Positions 18,384 through 28,467 of a stretch of 64,000 bases of DNA are shown one piece after another; the first letter of the stretch is position 1; each line of letters starts with the position of its first letter. The position numbers and the translations under genes are program-made. The stretch is from Streptomyces lunaelactis (GTDB lineage: Bacteria > Actinomycetota > Actinomycetes > Streptomycetales > Streptomycetaceae). The notes beneath the pieces are model-generated. The model had not been told where the DNA came from. It did no database searches and saw only the letters and a program-made list of their open reading frames with translations. Location: NCBI RefSeq assembly GCF_003054555.1, contig NZ_CP026304.1, positions 5,208,001 to 5,272,000 of the forward strand, read 5' to 3'.

Positions 18384-19274
18384 GTGATCGAAGCCCGCCA
18401 TCTCCGCGTTCTGCGCGCCGTCGCCGCCACCGGCTCGTTCTCCGCGGCCGCCCGCAAGCTGGGCTGCACCCAGCCCGCCGTCAGCCAGCAGATGAAGGTG
18501 CTCGAGACATCCACGGGCACCCCTCTGCTGATCCGTACGGGCCGCGAGATGCGCCTGACCCAGGCGGGTGAGGCGCTCGTACGGCACGCCGGGGGCATTC
18601 TCGCCGGGCTCACCGCGGCCGAGGAGGAGATCGCCGCCATTGCCGGTCTGCGGGCCGGCCGGGTCCGCCTCGTCTCCTTCCCCAGCGGCAGCTCCACGCT
18701 CGTCCCGACGGCGCTCGCAGCCCTGCGCGCGGCCCATCCGGGCACCCGCGTCTCCCTCGTCGAGGCCGAGCCGCCGCGCTCGGTGGAGATGCTGCGCGAG
18801 GGTGACTGCGATGTGGCGCTCGCCTTCCGTTACGGCGCGACGGGTGCGGAGTGGGACGACCTGGTCGTCCGCCCCCTGCTCACCGACCGTCTCGTCGGCC
18901 TGGTCCCCGAGGGGCACCGCCTCGCGGGAGCGGACACCGTCACGATCGGTGATCTGGCCGACGAGTCCTGGATCGCGGGCTGCCCGCGCTGCCGCCGCCA
19001 GCTCGTCGAGGTCTGCGAGGAGGCGGGCTTCACGCCCCGCATCGACTTCGCCACCGACGACTACCCGGCGGTGATCGGCCTGGTCGGCGCGGGTCTCGGC
19101 GTGGCGGTTCTGCCCGCGCTCGCGATGGAGTCGGTGCTGCCCAAGGGCGCGCGCACCGTGACCGTCGAGCCCTCCGTCGAGCGCGAGATCGTCGCCCTCA
19201 CGCTGCCGGACCTGGCCCAGGTCCCGGCCGTCGCCGCCACGCTCGACCAGCTGACCCTGGCCGCCCCCCGCTGA
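18384..19274 (+). CDS. LysR-family transcriptional regulator
   Basis: 296 aa. N-terminal winged helix-turn-helix LRVLRAVAATGSFSAAARKLGCTQPAVSQQMKVLE (residues 8-42), followed by a two-lobed periplasmic-binding-like effector domain (VRLVSFPSGSSTLVPTALAALRAAHPGTRVSLVE). GTG 18384 places the HTH at the usual distance from the N-terminus; the preceding A/T-rich stretch 18340-18380 (TTATTAG, TTATATT) is unusual for this genome and probably is the divergent promoter/operator. Likely regulates the adjacent MOSC gene or itself. Confidence 0.9.
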   Translation: MIEARHLRVLRAVAATGSFSAAARKLGCTQPAVSQQMKVLETSTGTPLLIRTGREMRLTQAGEALVRHAGGILAGLTAAEEEIAAIAGLRAGRVRLVSFPSGSSTLVPTALAALRAAHPGTRVSLVEAEPPRSVEMLREGDCDVALAFRYGATGAEWDDLVVRPLLTDRLVGLVPEGHRLAGADTVTIGDLADESWIAGCPRCRRQLVEVCEEAGFTPRIDFATDDYPAVIGLVGAGLGVAVLPALAMESVLPKGARTVTVEPSVEREIVALTLPDLAQVPAVAATLDQLTLAAPR

Positions 19275-19289
19275 TCTCTGCCGCCGACG

Positions 19290-19325
19290 CCGACCGGCCC
19301 CCGCCCGGGGCTGGGCAGGGGTCGG
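19290..19325. terminator. stem-loop between convergent lysR-type gene and whiD
   Basis: CCGACC..CCCCGCCC pairs with GGGCAGGGGTCGG around a short loop. No T-run, typical of streptomycete terminators; it could serve both genes. Confidence 0.5.
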
Positions 19326-19375
19326 TACAGGGTCGCTGCAGGAACGTTTCTTCGAACCTTTCCGGGCCCCGGGTG

Positions 19376-19699
19376 TCAGCCCCGCGCCGCGCCTTGCGCG
19401 CTTGTGGCCGGGATCAGCCGATGGCGTGCACGACCCATCAGCTCCTCGCGTTCGTCCTCAGTAAGCCCGCCCCACACGCCGTACGGCTCCCGAACCGCCA
19501 GCGCGTGCGCCGCGCACTCCGCGCGGACCGGGCACCTCATGCAGACCTCTTTCGCCGAGTTCTCGCGCGCACTCCGTGCAGCGCCACGCTCGCCCTCGGG
19601 GTGGAAGAAGAGCGAACTGTCCACCCCACGGCAGGCTGCGAGCAGCTGCCAGTCCCACAAATCGGCGTTGGGTCCGGGAAGGCGGGAGAAATCTGCCAT
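19376..19699 (-). CDS. whiD: WhiD, WhiB-family iron-sulfur regulator of sporulation
   Basis: 107 aa. Contains the four cluster-ligating Cys (ACRG, then CMRCPVRAEC: Cys-x29-Cys-x2-Cys-x5-Cys) and the GVWGGLT turn that contacts sigma factor region 4, followed by a basic DNA-contact tail (RARHRL). N-terminus MADFSRLPGPNADLWDWQL matches WhiD as I recall it. WhiD is needed for late sporulation septation and spore maturation. Start ATG 19699 is fixed by similarity; the longer reading frame covers its 5' region. Divergent from bldM, as in S. coelicolor. Confidence 0.95.
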   Translation of the reverse strand: MADFSRLPGPNADLWDWQLLAACRGVDSSLFFHPEGERGAARSARENSAKEVCMRCPVRAECAAHALAVREPYGVWGGLTEDEREELMGRARHRLIPATSAQGAARG

Positions 19700-19797
19700 A
19701 GCGCATGTCCCCTTGAAACCGTGCTGAGTGGATACAGGACAGGTCGGATCAGGCGCGATACGAGCCGGTTCCGGCACCCGTACCGTGCCCACGACCG

Positions 19798-19822
19798 TAC
19801 ATCTACGGTGTAAGTAGATGTA
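19798..19822. promoter_or_regulatory. 25-bp perfect inverted repeat upstream of whiD
   Basis: TACATCTAC-N7-GTAGATGTA: 9-bp perfect arms, about 100 bases upstream of whiD in an A/T-rich patch. The size and symmetry are those of a dimeric repressor/activator operator or a short hairpin. It matches no Streptomyces developmental consensus I know (BldD, WhiA, BldN, WhiG). Confidence 0.7.
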
Positions 19823-19976
19823 AATATGACTCATTGCGAATCTAGCCGCAGACACCAGCAAAGGGGAAGAAAAGCCGCTAAATGGGGCATAGCTTCCAAA
19901 AGAAAGCGGGATGACCTGCGACGCTCTCCTCTGCGCACGGCCCCTCACATAGAGTGCTGAAGGCGTCCGTCCGACC

Positions 19977-20004
19977 CGTAACTCTTTCGAGTGACCATCG
20001 TTGA
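19977..20004 (+). promoter_or_regulatory. bldM promoter of sigma-BldN type
   Basis: CGTAAC (19977-19982), 16-base spacer, CGTTGA (19999-20004). This matches the sigma-BldN consensus (CGTAACC-N16-CGTTGA), and bldM is the classical BldN target. Expected transcription start near 20011. Confidence 0.88.
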
Positions 20005-20013
20005 GAGTGCGGA

Positions 20014-20065
20014 TGCGGTTGAAAGAACAAGCGCTAGGGCACATGTCCGAGAGCGTTCAACCGCA
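20014..20065 (+). other. long stem-loop at the 5' end of the bldM transcript
   Basis: TGCGGTTGAA (20014-20023) and TTCAACCGCA (20056-20065) are perfect 10-bp complements. The 32-base interior adds CGCT/AGCG and GGGCA/TGTCC pairs with a CA loop. It begins within a few bases of the start predicted from the BldN promoter and ends 64 bases before bldM, so the mRNA should start with this structure. Confidence 0.7.
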
Positions 20066-20129
20066 CAGGTGACGAAACGTACCCAGCCTGGAGGCTCAAG
20101 GTGACGCGCATCAGCTGCGGAGGGCGGTC

Positions 20130-20741
20130 ATGACATCCGTCCTCGTCTGCGACGACTCCCCGCTTGCCCGAGAGGCGCTCCGCCGCGCGGTTGCGACCGT
20201 GCCCGGCGTCGAGCGCGTGACGACCGCGGCCAACGGCGAGGAAGTGCTCCGCCGCTGGGGCGCCGACCGCTCGGACCTGATTCTGATGGACGTACGCATG
20301 CCCGGACTGGGCGGCGTCGAGACGGTCCGCCGGCTGCTCTCCGCAGACCCTGGTGCGCGGATCATCATGCTGACGGTCGCCGAGGATCTGGACGGTGTCG
20401 CGCTCGCGGTCGCCGCCGGCGCCCGGGGCTATCTGCACAAGGACGCCTCGCGCGCCGAACTGCGGGCGACGGTGACCCAGGCGCTCGCCGACCCGACGTG
20501 GCGGCTCGCCCCGAGGCGACTTCGTTCGGCGGAAATGGGCGCCGCGCCGACGCTCACCGCGCGTGAGATCCAAGTGCTCGAAGGTATGAGCCACGGCCGG
20601 TCCAACGCGGAGATCGGGCGCGAGCTCTTCCTCTCCGAGGACACGGTGAAGACGCACGCCAGGCGGCTTTTCAAGAAGCTGGGCGCCTCGGACCGGGCGC
20701 ACGCCGTCGCGCTCGGATTCCGCTGGGGCCTGGTCCGCTAG
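20130..20741 (+). CDS. bldM: BldM, atypical response regulator of aerial development
   Basis: 203 aa. Receiver domain (residues 1-120: LVCDDSPLAREALRRAV, LILMDVRMPGLGG with Asp near 54, Lys in YLHKDAS) and NarL/LuxR HTH (LTAREIQVLEGMSHGRSNAEIGRELFLSEDTVKTHARRLFKKLGA). The sequence matches BldM as I remember it. BldM acts without a cognate kinase, as a homodimer on early genes and with WhiI on later ones. Driven by BldN; ATG 20130 with GGAGGG upstream. Confidence 0.97.
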   Translation: MTSVLVCDDSPLAREALRRAVATVPGVERVTTAANGEEVLRRWGADRSDLILMDVRMPGLGGVETVRRLLSADPGARIIMLTVAEDLDGVALAVAAGARGYLHKDASRAELRATVTQALADPTWRLAPRRLRSAEMGAAPTLTAREIQVLEGMSHGRSNAEIGRELFLSEDTVKTHARRLFKKLGASDRAHAVALGFRWGLVR

Positions 20742-20777
20742 GTCCGCGCGAGTGGGTCGCCGCGAGGGTACGACGCA

Positions 20778-20803
20778 CCCCGCCCGCCATCCGGTGGGCG
20801 GGG
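20778..20803 (+). terminator. stem-loop after bldM
   Basis: CCCCGCCCGCC and GGTGGGCGGGG form a stem with a 4-base loop 37 bases after bldM. GC-rich without T-run. Confidence 0.6.
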
Positions 20804-20906
20804 CGACGGACGGCAGGGGGCATCCGTTTCCCTCGCGATGCCGCATCCTTGAGGTGTGGAGTTCCTCGGGGACAAGTCGGTCGAGCGGGAGGGGAGGGCG
20901 CAGGAG

Positions 20907-21572
20907 ATGAGTTCCGGCGCACCTGCTCATAACGCTTCGGTGCACAACATTGGACGCAGTGCCACGGAATCTCAGCCGCCAAGGCACCATGGACCGATGC
21001 GCGATGACGAGACCACGGTGATCGGTGCACTCGTTCACCGTGCCGTCGACGGCGACGAGCAGGCTACGCACGATCTCCTCGCGCATGTTCACCCTTTGGC
21101 GCTGCGCTACTGCCGCACCCGGCTCAGCCGGCTGCCCGGCGACGCGCGTCATTTCGTGGAGGACCTCGCGCAGGAGGTCTGTGTCGCGGTACTGATGGCG
21201 CTGCCGCGGTACAAGGACACCGGAAGACCCTTCGAGGCCTTCGTCTTCGCCATCGCCTCGCACAAGGTCGCCGATCTGCAGCGGGCGGCCATGCGGCACC
21301 CGGGATCCACGGCCGTGCCGTCCGACGAGATGCCGGAGCGACCGGACGATTCGCTGGGTCCCGAGGAGCGTGCGCTGCTGAGCAGCGACGCCGAGTGGGC
21401 CAAGAAGCTGCTCGCCAACCTGCCGGAGAACCAGCGCGAACTGCTGGTGCTGCGCGTCGCCGTGGGGCTGACCGCCGAAGAGACCGGCCAGATGCTGGGG
21501 ATGTCCCCGGGCGCGGTCCGCGTCGCACAGCACCGGGCGCTCAGCCGGCTGCGGGCGCTGGCCGAGCAGTGA
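20907..21572 (+). CDS. ECF sigma factor, SigD/ShbA-like
   Basis: 221 aa from ATG 20907 (GGAGGG 8 bases upstream); GTG 20856 and ATG 20997 are alternatives. Region 2: [46 protein letters not shown] with the -10 recognition segment [18 protein letters not shown]; region 4: [45 protein letters not shown]. Position immediately upstream of guaB matches mycobacterial sigD and the streptomycete factor (ShbA in S. griseus) reported to drive hrdB transcription. No anti-sigma factor adjacent. Confidence 0.85.
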   Translation: MSSGAPAHNASVHNIGRSATESQPPRHHGPMRDDETTVIGALVHRAVDGDEQATHDLLAHVHPLALRYCRTRLSRLPGDARHFVEDLAQEVCVAVLMALPRYKDTGRPFEAFVFAIASHKVADLQRAAMRHPGSTAVPSDEMPERPDDSLGPEERALLSSDAEWAKKLLANLPENQRELLVLRVAVGLTAEETGQMLGMSPGAVRVAQHRALSRLRALAEQ

Positions 21573-21658
21573 GTCGCGGCGAGCCGTGAGTCTTACGGCA
21601 TGTCCCGTACGTAACCCCATGCGTAACCCCGTACGAACGCACAAAGCTGCTCGCTGAT

Positions 21659-23240
<1,582 letters not shown>

Positions 23241-23252
23241 CGCGGCCTTCGG

Positions 23253-23288
23253 CGAGGGGCGGCCCCGGGTTCCCGGGGCCGCCCCTCG
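23253..23288 (+). terminator. stem-loop between guaB and guaB3
   Basis: CGAGGGGCGGCCCCGG pairs perfectly with CCGGGGCCGCCCCTCG around GTTC, 12 bases after guaB and 53 bases before the next gene. No T-run. Confidence 0.75.
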
Positions 23289-23341
23289 CGCATGTGTCGG
23301 GGATACTGGAACCGCAGACGTAGAGGGAAAGGCCACACATC

Positions 23342-24466
23342 GTGACTGAGATCGAGATCGGGCGCGGCAAGCGCGGCCGCCGGGCGTACGCGTTCGATGA
23401 CATCGCCGTCGTACCGAGCCGGCGTACGCGGGACCCGAAGGAGGTCTCGATCGCCTGGCAGATCGACGCCTACCGCTTCGAGCTGCCGTTCCTGGCCGCT
23501 CCGATGGACTCGGTGGTCTCTCCGCAGACCGCGATCCGCATCGGTGAGCTGGGCGGTCTCGGCGTGCTGAACCTCGAGGGTCTGTGGACCCGGTATGAGG
23601 ACCCGCAGCCGCTGCTCGACGAGATCGCCCAGCTCGACGAGGACTCCGCGACCCGTCGTCTGCAGGAGATCTACGCGGCCCCGGTCAAGGAGGACCTGAT
23701 CGGGCAGCGGATCAAGGAGGTGCGCGACTCGGGTGTGGTGACAGCCGCCGCGCTCTCGCCGCAGCGCACCGCCCAGTTCTCCAAGGCCGTCGTGGACGCG
23801 GGCGTCGACATCTTCGTCATCCGCGGTACGACGGTCTCCGCCGAGCATGTCTCGGGCGCCGCCGAGCCGCTGAACCTCAAGCAGTTCATCTACGAACTCG
23901 ATGTGCCGGTCATCGTGGGCGGCTGCGCCACCTACACGGCCGCGCTGCATCTGATGCGTACGGGCGCTGCCGGTGTCCTGGTCGGCTTCGGCGGCGGCGC
24001 CGCGCACACCACGCGCAACGTGCTGGGTATCCAGGTTCCGATGGCGACCGCTGTCGCCGATGTGGCCGCGGCCCGCCGGGACTACATGGACGAGTCCGGC
24101 GGCCGGTATGTCCACGTCATCGCGGACGGCGGAGTGGGCTGGTCGGGCGACCTGCCGAAGGCGATCGCCTGCGGCGCGGACGCGGTGATGATCGGTTCCC
24201 CGCTGGCCCGCGCGACGGACGCGCCGGGCAAGGGGCACCACTGGGGCATGGAGGCCGTCCACGAGGATGTGCCGCGCGGCAAGTTGGTGGACCTGGGCAT
24301 CGTGGGCACCACCGAGGAGGTCCTCGCCGGTCCCTCGCACAGCCCGGACGGGTCGATGAACTTCTTCGGCGCGCTGCGCCGGGCGATGGCGACGACGGGC
24401 TACAGCGAGCTCAAGGAGTTCCAGCGCGTCGAGGTGACGGTGGCGGACTCGCAGCACCGCCGCTGA
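23342..24466 (+). CDS. guaB3: GuaB3, IMP dehydrogenase family protein
   Basis: 374 aa TIM-barrel relative of IMP dehydrogenase without CBS domains (AFDDIAVVPSRRTRDPKEVSIAWQ; LAAPMDSVVSPQTA). The loop that holds the catalytic Cys in IMPDH (GPGSICTTR) reads GGGAAHTTR here, with His in the Cys place, so ordinary IMPDH chemistry is doubtful. Orthologues (GuaB3, e.g. M. tuberculosis Rv3410c) always sit next to guaB in actinobacteria; role uncertain. GTG start. Confidence 0.9.
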   Translation: MTEIEIGRGKRGRRAYAFDDIAVVPSRRTRDPKEVSIAWQIDAYRFELPFLAAPMDSVVSPQTAIRIGELGGLGVLNLEGLWTRYEDPQPLLDEIAQLDEDSATRRLQEIYAAPVKEDLIGQRIKEVRDSGVVTAAALSPQRTAQFSKAVVDAGVDIFVIRGTTVSAEHVSGAAEPLNLKQFIYELDVPVIVGGCATYTAALHLMRTGAAGVLVGFGGGAAHTTRNVLGIQVPMATAVADVAAARRDYMDESGGRYVHVIADGGVGWSGDLPKAIACGADAVMIGSPLARATDAPGKGHHWGMEAVHEDVPRGKLVDLGIVGTTEEVLAGPSHSPDGSMNFFGALRRAMATTGYSELKEFQRVEVTVADSQHRR

Positions 24467-24483
24467 TTCCTGTGCGTACGGAA

Positions 24484-24516
24484 GGGGCCCCGCACCGGGT
24501 GGTGCGGGGCCTCTTT
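24484..24516. terminator. bidirectional terminator after guaB3
   Basis: GGGGCCCCGCACC / GGTGCGGGGCCTC with a 4-base loop and CTTT after it, between convergent genes. Confidence 0.85.
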
Positions 24517-24539
24517 GCGCGCGTGGATGCAGGCGTTGA

Positions 24540-25034
24540 TCAGGCGTTGGCCTTCTTGGCGCCCGCGAACGCGGCGGCCGCGCTGATGGCGAGGAAGACG
24601 TACGTCATACCGTCCGCGGCTTCGCTCCACGCATCGGTCAGCGTGCCGAAGTTGTCGAGGAAGATGTCGGCGAAGGCAGTGTCCGTGGTCTTGCCGAGGA
24701 TGACCGCGATGGCGACCAACTGCCCCAGGTACACGGCCGGGAGCGCGAGCAGCGCGCTGACGAAGGGCAGGACCGGGTTGCGGCCGCCGATCTTGGCGGC
24801 GGCGAAGCCGATCAGGAAGCCGACGCCGATGGCCGCGTAGCCGACCTCGCGCTCGATGGCACCGCCGAGGGCGCCGTACGCCCCCGCGCCGACCAGTGCG
24901 GCGACGACGGCGACGACTATGCCGAGGACGACGTTGTCACGGACCGGCGCCGGGGGCGGTGCCGGGGCGTACTGGGCGTCGGCGTCGGCTCCGGCGAACG
25001 GGTTGCCGGACGGCGGTGGCACAGGCTGGCTCAT
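24540..25034 (-). CDS. small integral membrane protein
   Basis: 164 aa. Proline-rich cytoplasmic N-terminus (MSQPVPPPSGNPFAGADADAQ), then four hydrophobic segments: VVLGIVVAVVAALVGAGAYGAL, YAAIGVGFLIGFAAAKIGG, VLPFVSALLALPAVYLGQLVAIAVILG and YVFLAISAAAAFAGA. A polar loop with TTDTAFADIFLDNFGTLTDAWSEA lies before the last helix. No catalytic motif; function unknown. Confidence 0.8.
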   Translation of the reverse strand: MSQPVPPPSGNPFAGADADAQYAPAPPPAPVRDNVVLGIVVAVVAALVGAGAYGALGGAIEREVGYAAIGVGFLIGFAAAKIGGRNPVLPFVSALLALPAVYLGQLVAIAVILGKTTDTAFADIFLDNFGTLTDAWSEAADGMTYVFLAISAAAAFAGAKKANA

Positions 25035-25144
25035 GTGGAAATCCCCCAGGGACGAATGCGTCGCACGACCGTGCGAGCGGAGATCCCGGAGACTAGCAGC
25101 CGGGTCCGACAGCTCGGCAGTGAGAAATCGACTGCGGGCAGGGC

Positions 25145-26386
25145 TCAGAGCCGATGCGCCGCACCCGCCGGTGTCGCTCCCCTTGTGTCGAACAGGAGTT
25201 GGGCCTTGACCGCGAGTCCCTGGAGGTCGTACGTGCGGTGGTGCTGGAGCAGCACCGTCAGATCCGCGTTGGCGGCGGCCTCGTAGAGGGAGTCCGCCCG
25301 GGGGACCGGCAGATCGCGTACGCGCCAGTCGAGGACGTGCGGGTCGTGATAGCTGACGGCCGCTCCGAGGTCCATCAGACGGCGGGCGACCTCGGTCGCG
25401 GGGGAGCTCTCCAGATCGGCCAGGTCCGGCTTGTAGGTGATGCCTAGGAGCAGCACGCGCGCGCCGCGGGCCGATTTGCCGTGTTCGTTGAGGAGGGTGG
25501 CGCAGCGCTGGATCACGTACTGCGGCATCCGGGTGTTGATCTCCTGGGCGAGGCCGACCATACGCAGGGGGTGGCCGGGGGTACGGCCGGTGTGGGGGAG
25601 GCAGTTGGGGTCCAGGGCGACGCCGTGACCGCCGACGCCGGGTCCCGGGCGGAAGGCCTGGAAGCCGAAGGGCTTGGTCTCGGCGCAGCGGATGACGTCC
25701 CAGAGGTCGACGCCGAGGTCGTGGCAGAGCACCGCCATCTCGTTGACCAGGGCGATGTTGACGTGCCGGAAGTTCGTCTCGAGGACCTTGACGGTCTCCG
25801 CCTCGCGCGGTCCGCGCGCGCGGACCACCTTGTCGGTCAGACGGCCGTAGAAGGCGGCGGCCGACTCGGTGCAGGCGGGGGTGAGGCCGCCGATCACCTT
25901 GGGGGTGTTGGCGTAGCCGTGTGTGCGGCTGCCGGGGTCGACGCGGCTGGGGGAGTAGGCGAGATGGAAGTCGCGGCCGGCCCGCAGGCCCGAGCCCTCT
26001 TCGAGGAGGGGGCGGAGGAAGTTCTCCGTGGTGCCGGGCTGGACGGCCGATTCGAGCAGCACGGTGGTGTGCGGGCGCAGCCGGGCGGCCAGCGTCCGGG
26101 TGGCTTCGGCGACCGCGGTGAGGTCGAGGTTGCCGTCCGCGCCGAGGGGGGTGGGGGCGCAGATGACGGCGGTGCGTACGCGGCCGAGTTCGGCCGGTGC
26201 GGTGACGGTCCGGAAGCCCCCCGAGAGCATCCGGCGGATGTCGGCCGGGGTGATTCCCGCGGCCGGTTCCGTGAGGTGGCGCGGGTCGGTGTCATAGCCG
26301 ATGGTCTCGATGCCGACGGCCACGGCCGCCTGGGCGAGGGGCAGGCCGAGGTGACCGAGTCCGATGACGGCGAGATCTGCGGGCAT
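25145..26386 (-). CDS. nucleotide-sugar dehydrogenase-like protein, catalytic Cys absent
   Basis: 413 aa of the UDP-glucose/GDP-mannose dehydrogenase family, closest to UDP-GlcNAc/ManNAc 6-dehydrogenases. NAD site VIGLGHLGLPLAQAA; second-domain signature NFRHVNIALVNEMAVLCHDLGVDLWDVI; then TKPFGFQAFRPGPGVGG. The active-site motif is normally GGHC-I-P-x-D; here it is GGHGVALDPNCL, Gly replacing the nucleophilic Cys, confirmed in the codons. C-terminal domain VLLLGITYKPDLADLESSPATEV is intact. Oxidation to the uronic acid seems unlikely; perhaps an altered reaction. Start ATG 26386. Confidence 0.82.
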   Translation of the reverse strand: MPADLAVIGLGHLGLPLAQAAVAVGIETIGYDTDPRHLTEPAAGITPADIRRMLSGGFRTVTAPAELGRVRTAVICAPTPLGADGNLDLTAVAEATRTLAARLRPHTTVLLESAVQPGTTENFLRPLLEEGSGLRAGRDFHLAYSPSRVDPGSRTHGYANTPKVIGGLTPACTESAAAFYGRLTDKVVRARGPREAETVKVLETNFRHVNIALVNEMAVLCHDLGVDLWDVIRCAETKPFGFQAFRPGPGVGGHGVALDPNCLPHTGRTPGHPLRMVGLAQEINTRMPQYVIQRCATLLNEHGKSARGARVLLLGITYKPDLADLESSPATEVARRLMDLGAAVSYHDPHVLDWRVRDLPVPRADSLYEAAANADLTVLLQHHRTYDLQGLAVKAQLLFDTRGATPAGAAHRL

Positions 26387-26615
26387 GGCGTTGACCGTCC
26401 TTCCCATAGCCGGAGGGGACAGAGAGCGCAAGCCCTGTGGGCAGAATGAGCGTGCGCAATGTCAGACTAGGCGTAAATATGACCGATATGCCGCATTGCA
26501 AGCCCGTGGCTGTCCGAGTGTTATCCACAGGCGGTGGCTGAAGTCGCCGAGTGCGGACAGAATCGATGGTGTGAGCCCGACCGCAGGGGACACACGGGGG
26601 CGACGGGAGGCAACA

Positions 26616-28322
26616 GTGAGGACAGCGACACTGGGACCCGCGGAGCGCGCCGAGGCGCTCGCCGCGATGGCCGAGCGTGAACTGGACATGCTGGTGGTGG
26701 GCGCGGGCGTGGTCGGAGCCGGGACCGCGCTGGATGCTGCAACACGCGGGCTCTCGACCGGGCTCGTCGAGGCGCGGGACTGGGCATCGGGCACATCGAG
26801 CCGGTCGAGCAAACTGATCCACGGCGGGCTGCGCTATCTGGAGATGCTGGACTTCGCGCTCGTACGGGAAGCGCTGAAGGAGCGCGGGCTGCTGCTGGAG
26901 CGGCTGGCGCCGCATCTGGTGAAGCCGGTGCCCTTCCTGTATCCGCTGAAGCACAAGGGCTGGGAGCGGCTGTACGCGGGATCGGGCGTCGCGCTGTACG
27001 ACGCGATGTCGCTCTCGTCGGGGCACGGGCGCGGACTGCCCGTTCACCGGCATCTGTCGAAGCGGCAAGCGCTGAAGGTGGCGCCGTGTCTGAAGAAGGA
27101 CGCCCTGGTCGGGGCGCTGCAGTACTACGACGCCCAGATGGACGACGCGCGCTATGTGGCGACGCTGGTGCGGACGGCGGCGAGCTACGGGGCGCAGGTC
27201 GCGAGCCGGGCCCGGGTGATCGGCTTCCTGCGGGAGGGCGAGCGGGTCGTCGGGGCGCGGGTGCTGGATGTGGAGGGCGGCGGGGAGTACGAGGTCCGGG
27301 CCAAGCAGGTCGTCAATGCCACGGGGGTGTGGACGGACGACACGCAGGCGCTGATCGGGGAGCGCGGGCAGTTCCATGTGCGCGCCTCCAAGGGTATTCA
27401 TCTGGTGGTGCCGAAGGACCGGATCCACTCCGCGACCGGGCTGATCCTGCGGACCGAGAAGTCGGTGCTGTTCGTCATCCCCTGGGGCCGGCACTGGATC
27501 GTGGGGACGACGGACACGGACTGGGACCTGGACAAGGCGCATCCGGCCGCGTCCAGTGCGGACATCGACTATCTGCTGGAGCACGTGAATTCGGTGCTGG
27601 CCGTGCCGCTCACGAGGGACGACGTCCAGGGGGTGTACGCGGGGCTGCGGCCGCTGCTCGCCGGTGAGTCGGATGCGACGAGCAAGCTCTCGCGCGAGCA
27701 CACGGTGGCGCATCCGGTGCCGGGGCTCGTGGTCGTCGCGGGCGGCAAGTACACGACGTACCGCGTGATGGCGAAGGACGCGGTGGACGAGGCGGTGCAC
27801 GCGCTCGACCAGCGGGTCGCCGACTGCGTCACGGAGAACGTGCCGCTGGTGGGAGCCGAGGGCTACGGCGCGCTGTGGAACGCGCGGGCGAGGATAGCGG
27901 CGCGGACGGGGCTTCATGTGGTGCGCGTGGAGCATCTGTTGAACCGGTACGGCTCGATGGTCGAGGAACTGCTGGCGCTGATCGCCGACGACCCGAAGCT
28001 CGCTGAGCCACTGGAGGGTGCGGAGGACTATCTGCGCGCCGAGATCGTCTACGCCGCCTCGCACGAAGGTGCGCGGCACCTCGACGACGTACTGACCCGG
28101 CGGACCCGGATCTCGATCGAGACCTTCGACCGGGGGACGCGGAGTGCGCGGGAGTGCGCCGAGCTGATGGCGCCGGTGCTGGGCTGGGAGAAGGAGCAGA
28201 TCGAGAAGGAGGTCGAGCACTACGAGAAGCGGGTGGAGGCGGAACGCGAGTCGCAGCGGCAGCCGGACGACCTGACGGCGGACGCGGCGCGGCTGGGGGC
28301 GCCGGACATCGTGCCGATCTGA
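26616..28322 (+). CDS. glpD: aerobic glycerol-3-phosphate dehydrogenase
   Basis: 568 aa flavoprotein oxidising sn-glycerol 3-phosphate to dihydroxyacetone phosphate and passing electrons to menaquinone at the membrane. FAD site MLVVGAGVVGAGTALDAATRG; conserved TSSRSSKLIHGGLRYLE, PLKHKGWERLYAG, and VIPWGRHWIVGTTDTDW, GGKYTTYRVMAKDAVD. GTG 26616 with GGGAGG upstream; the reading frame further upstream is intergenic. No glpF/glpK beside it. Confidence 0.93.
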   Translation: MRTATLGPAERAEALAAMAERELDMLVVGAGVVGAGTALDAATRGLSTGLVEARDWASGTSSRSSKLIHGGLRYLEMLDFALVREALKERGLLLERLAPHLVKPVPFLYPLKHKGWERLYAGSGVALYDAMSLSSGHGRGLPVHRHLSKRQALKVAPCLKKDALVGALQYYDAQMDDARYVATLVRTAASYGAQVASRARVIGFLREGERVVGARVLDVEGGGEYEVRAKQVVNATGVWTDDTQALIGERGQFHVRASKGIHLVVPKDRIHSATGLILRTEKSVLFVIPWGRHWIVGTTDTDWDLDKAHPAASSADIDYLLEHVNSVLAVPLTRDDVQGVYAGLRPLLAGESDATSKLSREHTVAHPVPGLVVVAGGKYTTYRVMAKDAVDEAVHALDQRVADCVTENVPLVGAEGYGALWNARARIAARTGLHVVRVEHLLNRYGSMVEELLALIADDPKLAEPLEGAEDYLRAEIVYAASHEGARHLDDVLTRRTRISIETFDRGTRSARECAELMAPVLGWEKEQIEKEVEHYEKRVEAERESQRQPDDLTADAARLGAPDIVPI

Positions 28323-28369
28323 GCCCAGGTGCCGCACGGCGCTCTGTGGTGCGGTCCCGTGCCGTCGGC

Positions 28370-28402
28370 CCTGAGCGTCCTGAGCGTCCTGAGCGCCCTG
28401 AA
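28370..28402. repeat. 9-bp tandem repeat
   Basis: CCTGAGCGT, CCTGAGCGT, CCTGAGCGC, CCTGAAGG in tandem in the 375-base gap before the kinase genes. Possible slippage product; no function seen. Confidence 0.6.
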
Positions 28403-28467
28403 GGTCGCGAACCGGCGGAAATAGGCTTTGGAGACGGCTGGTTCGGGTCGGTGGGAGAAGTGGAGGG

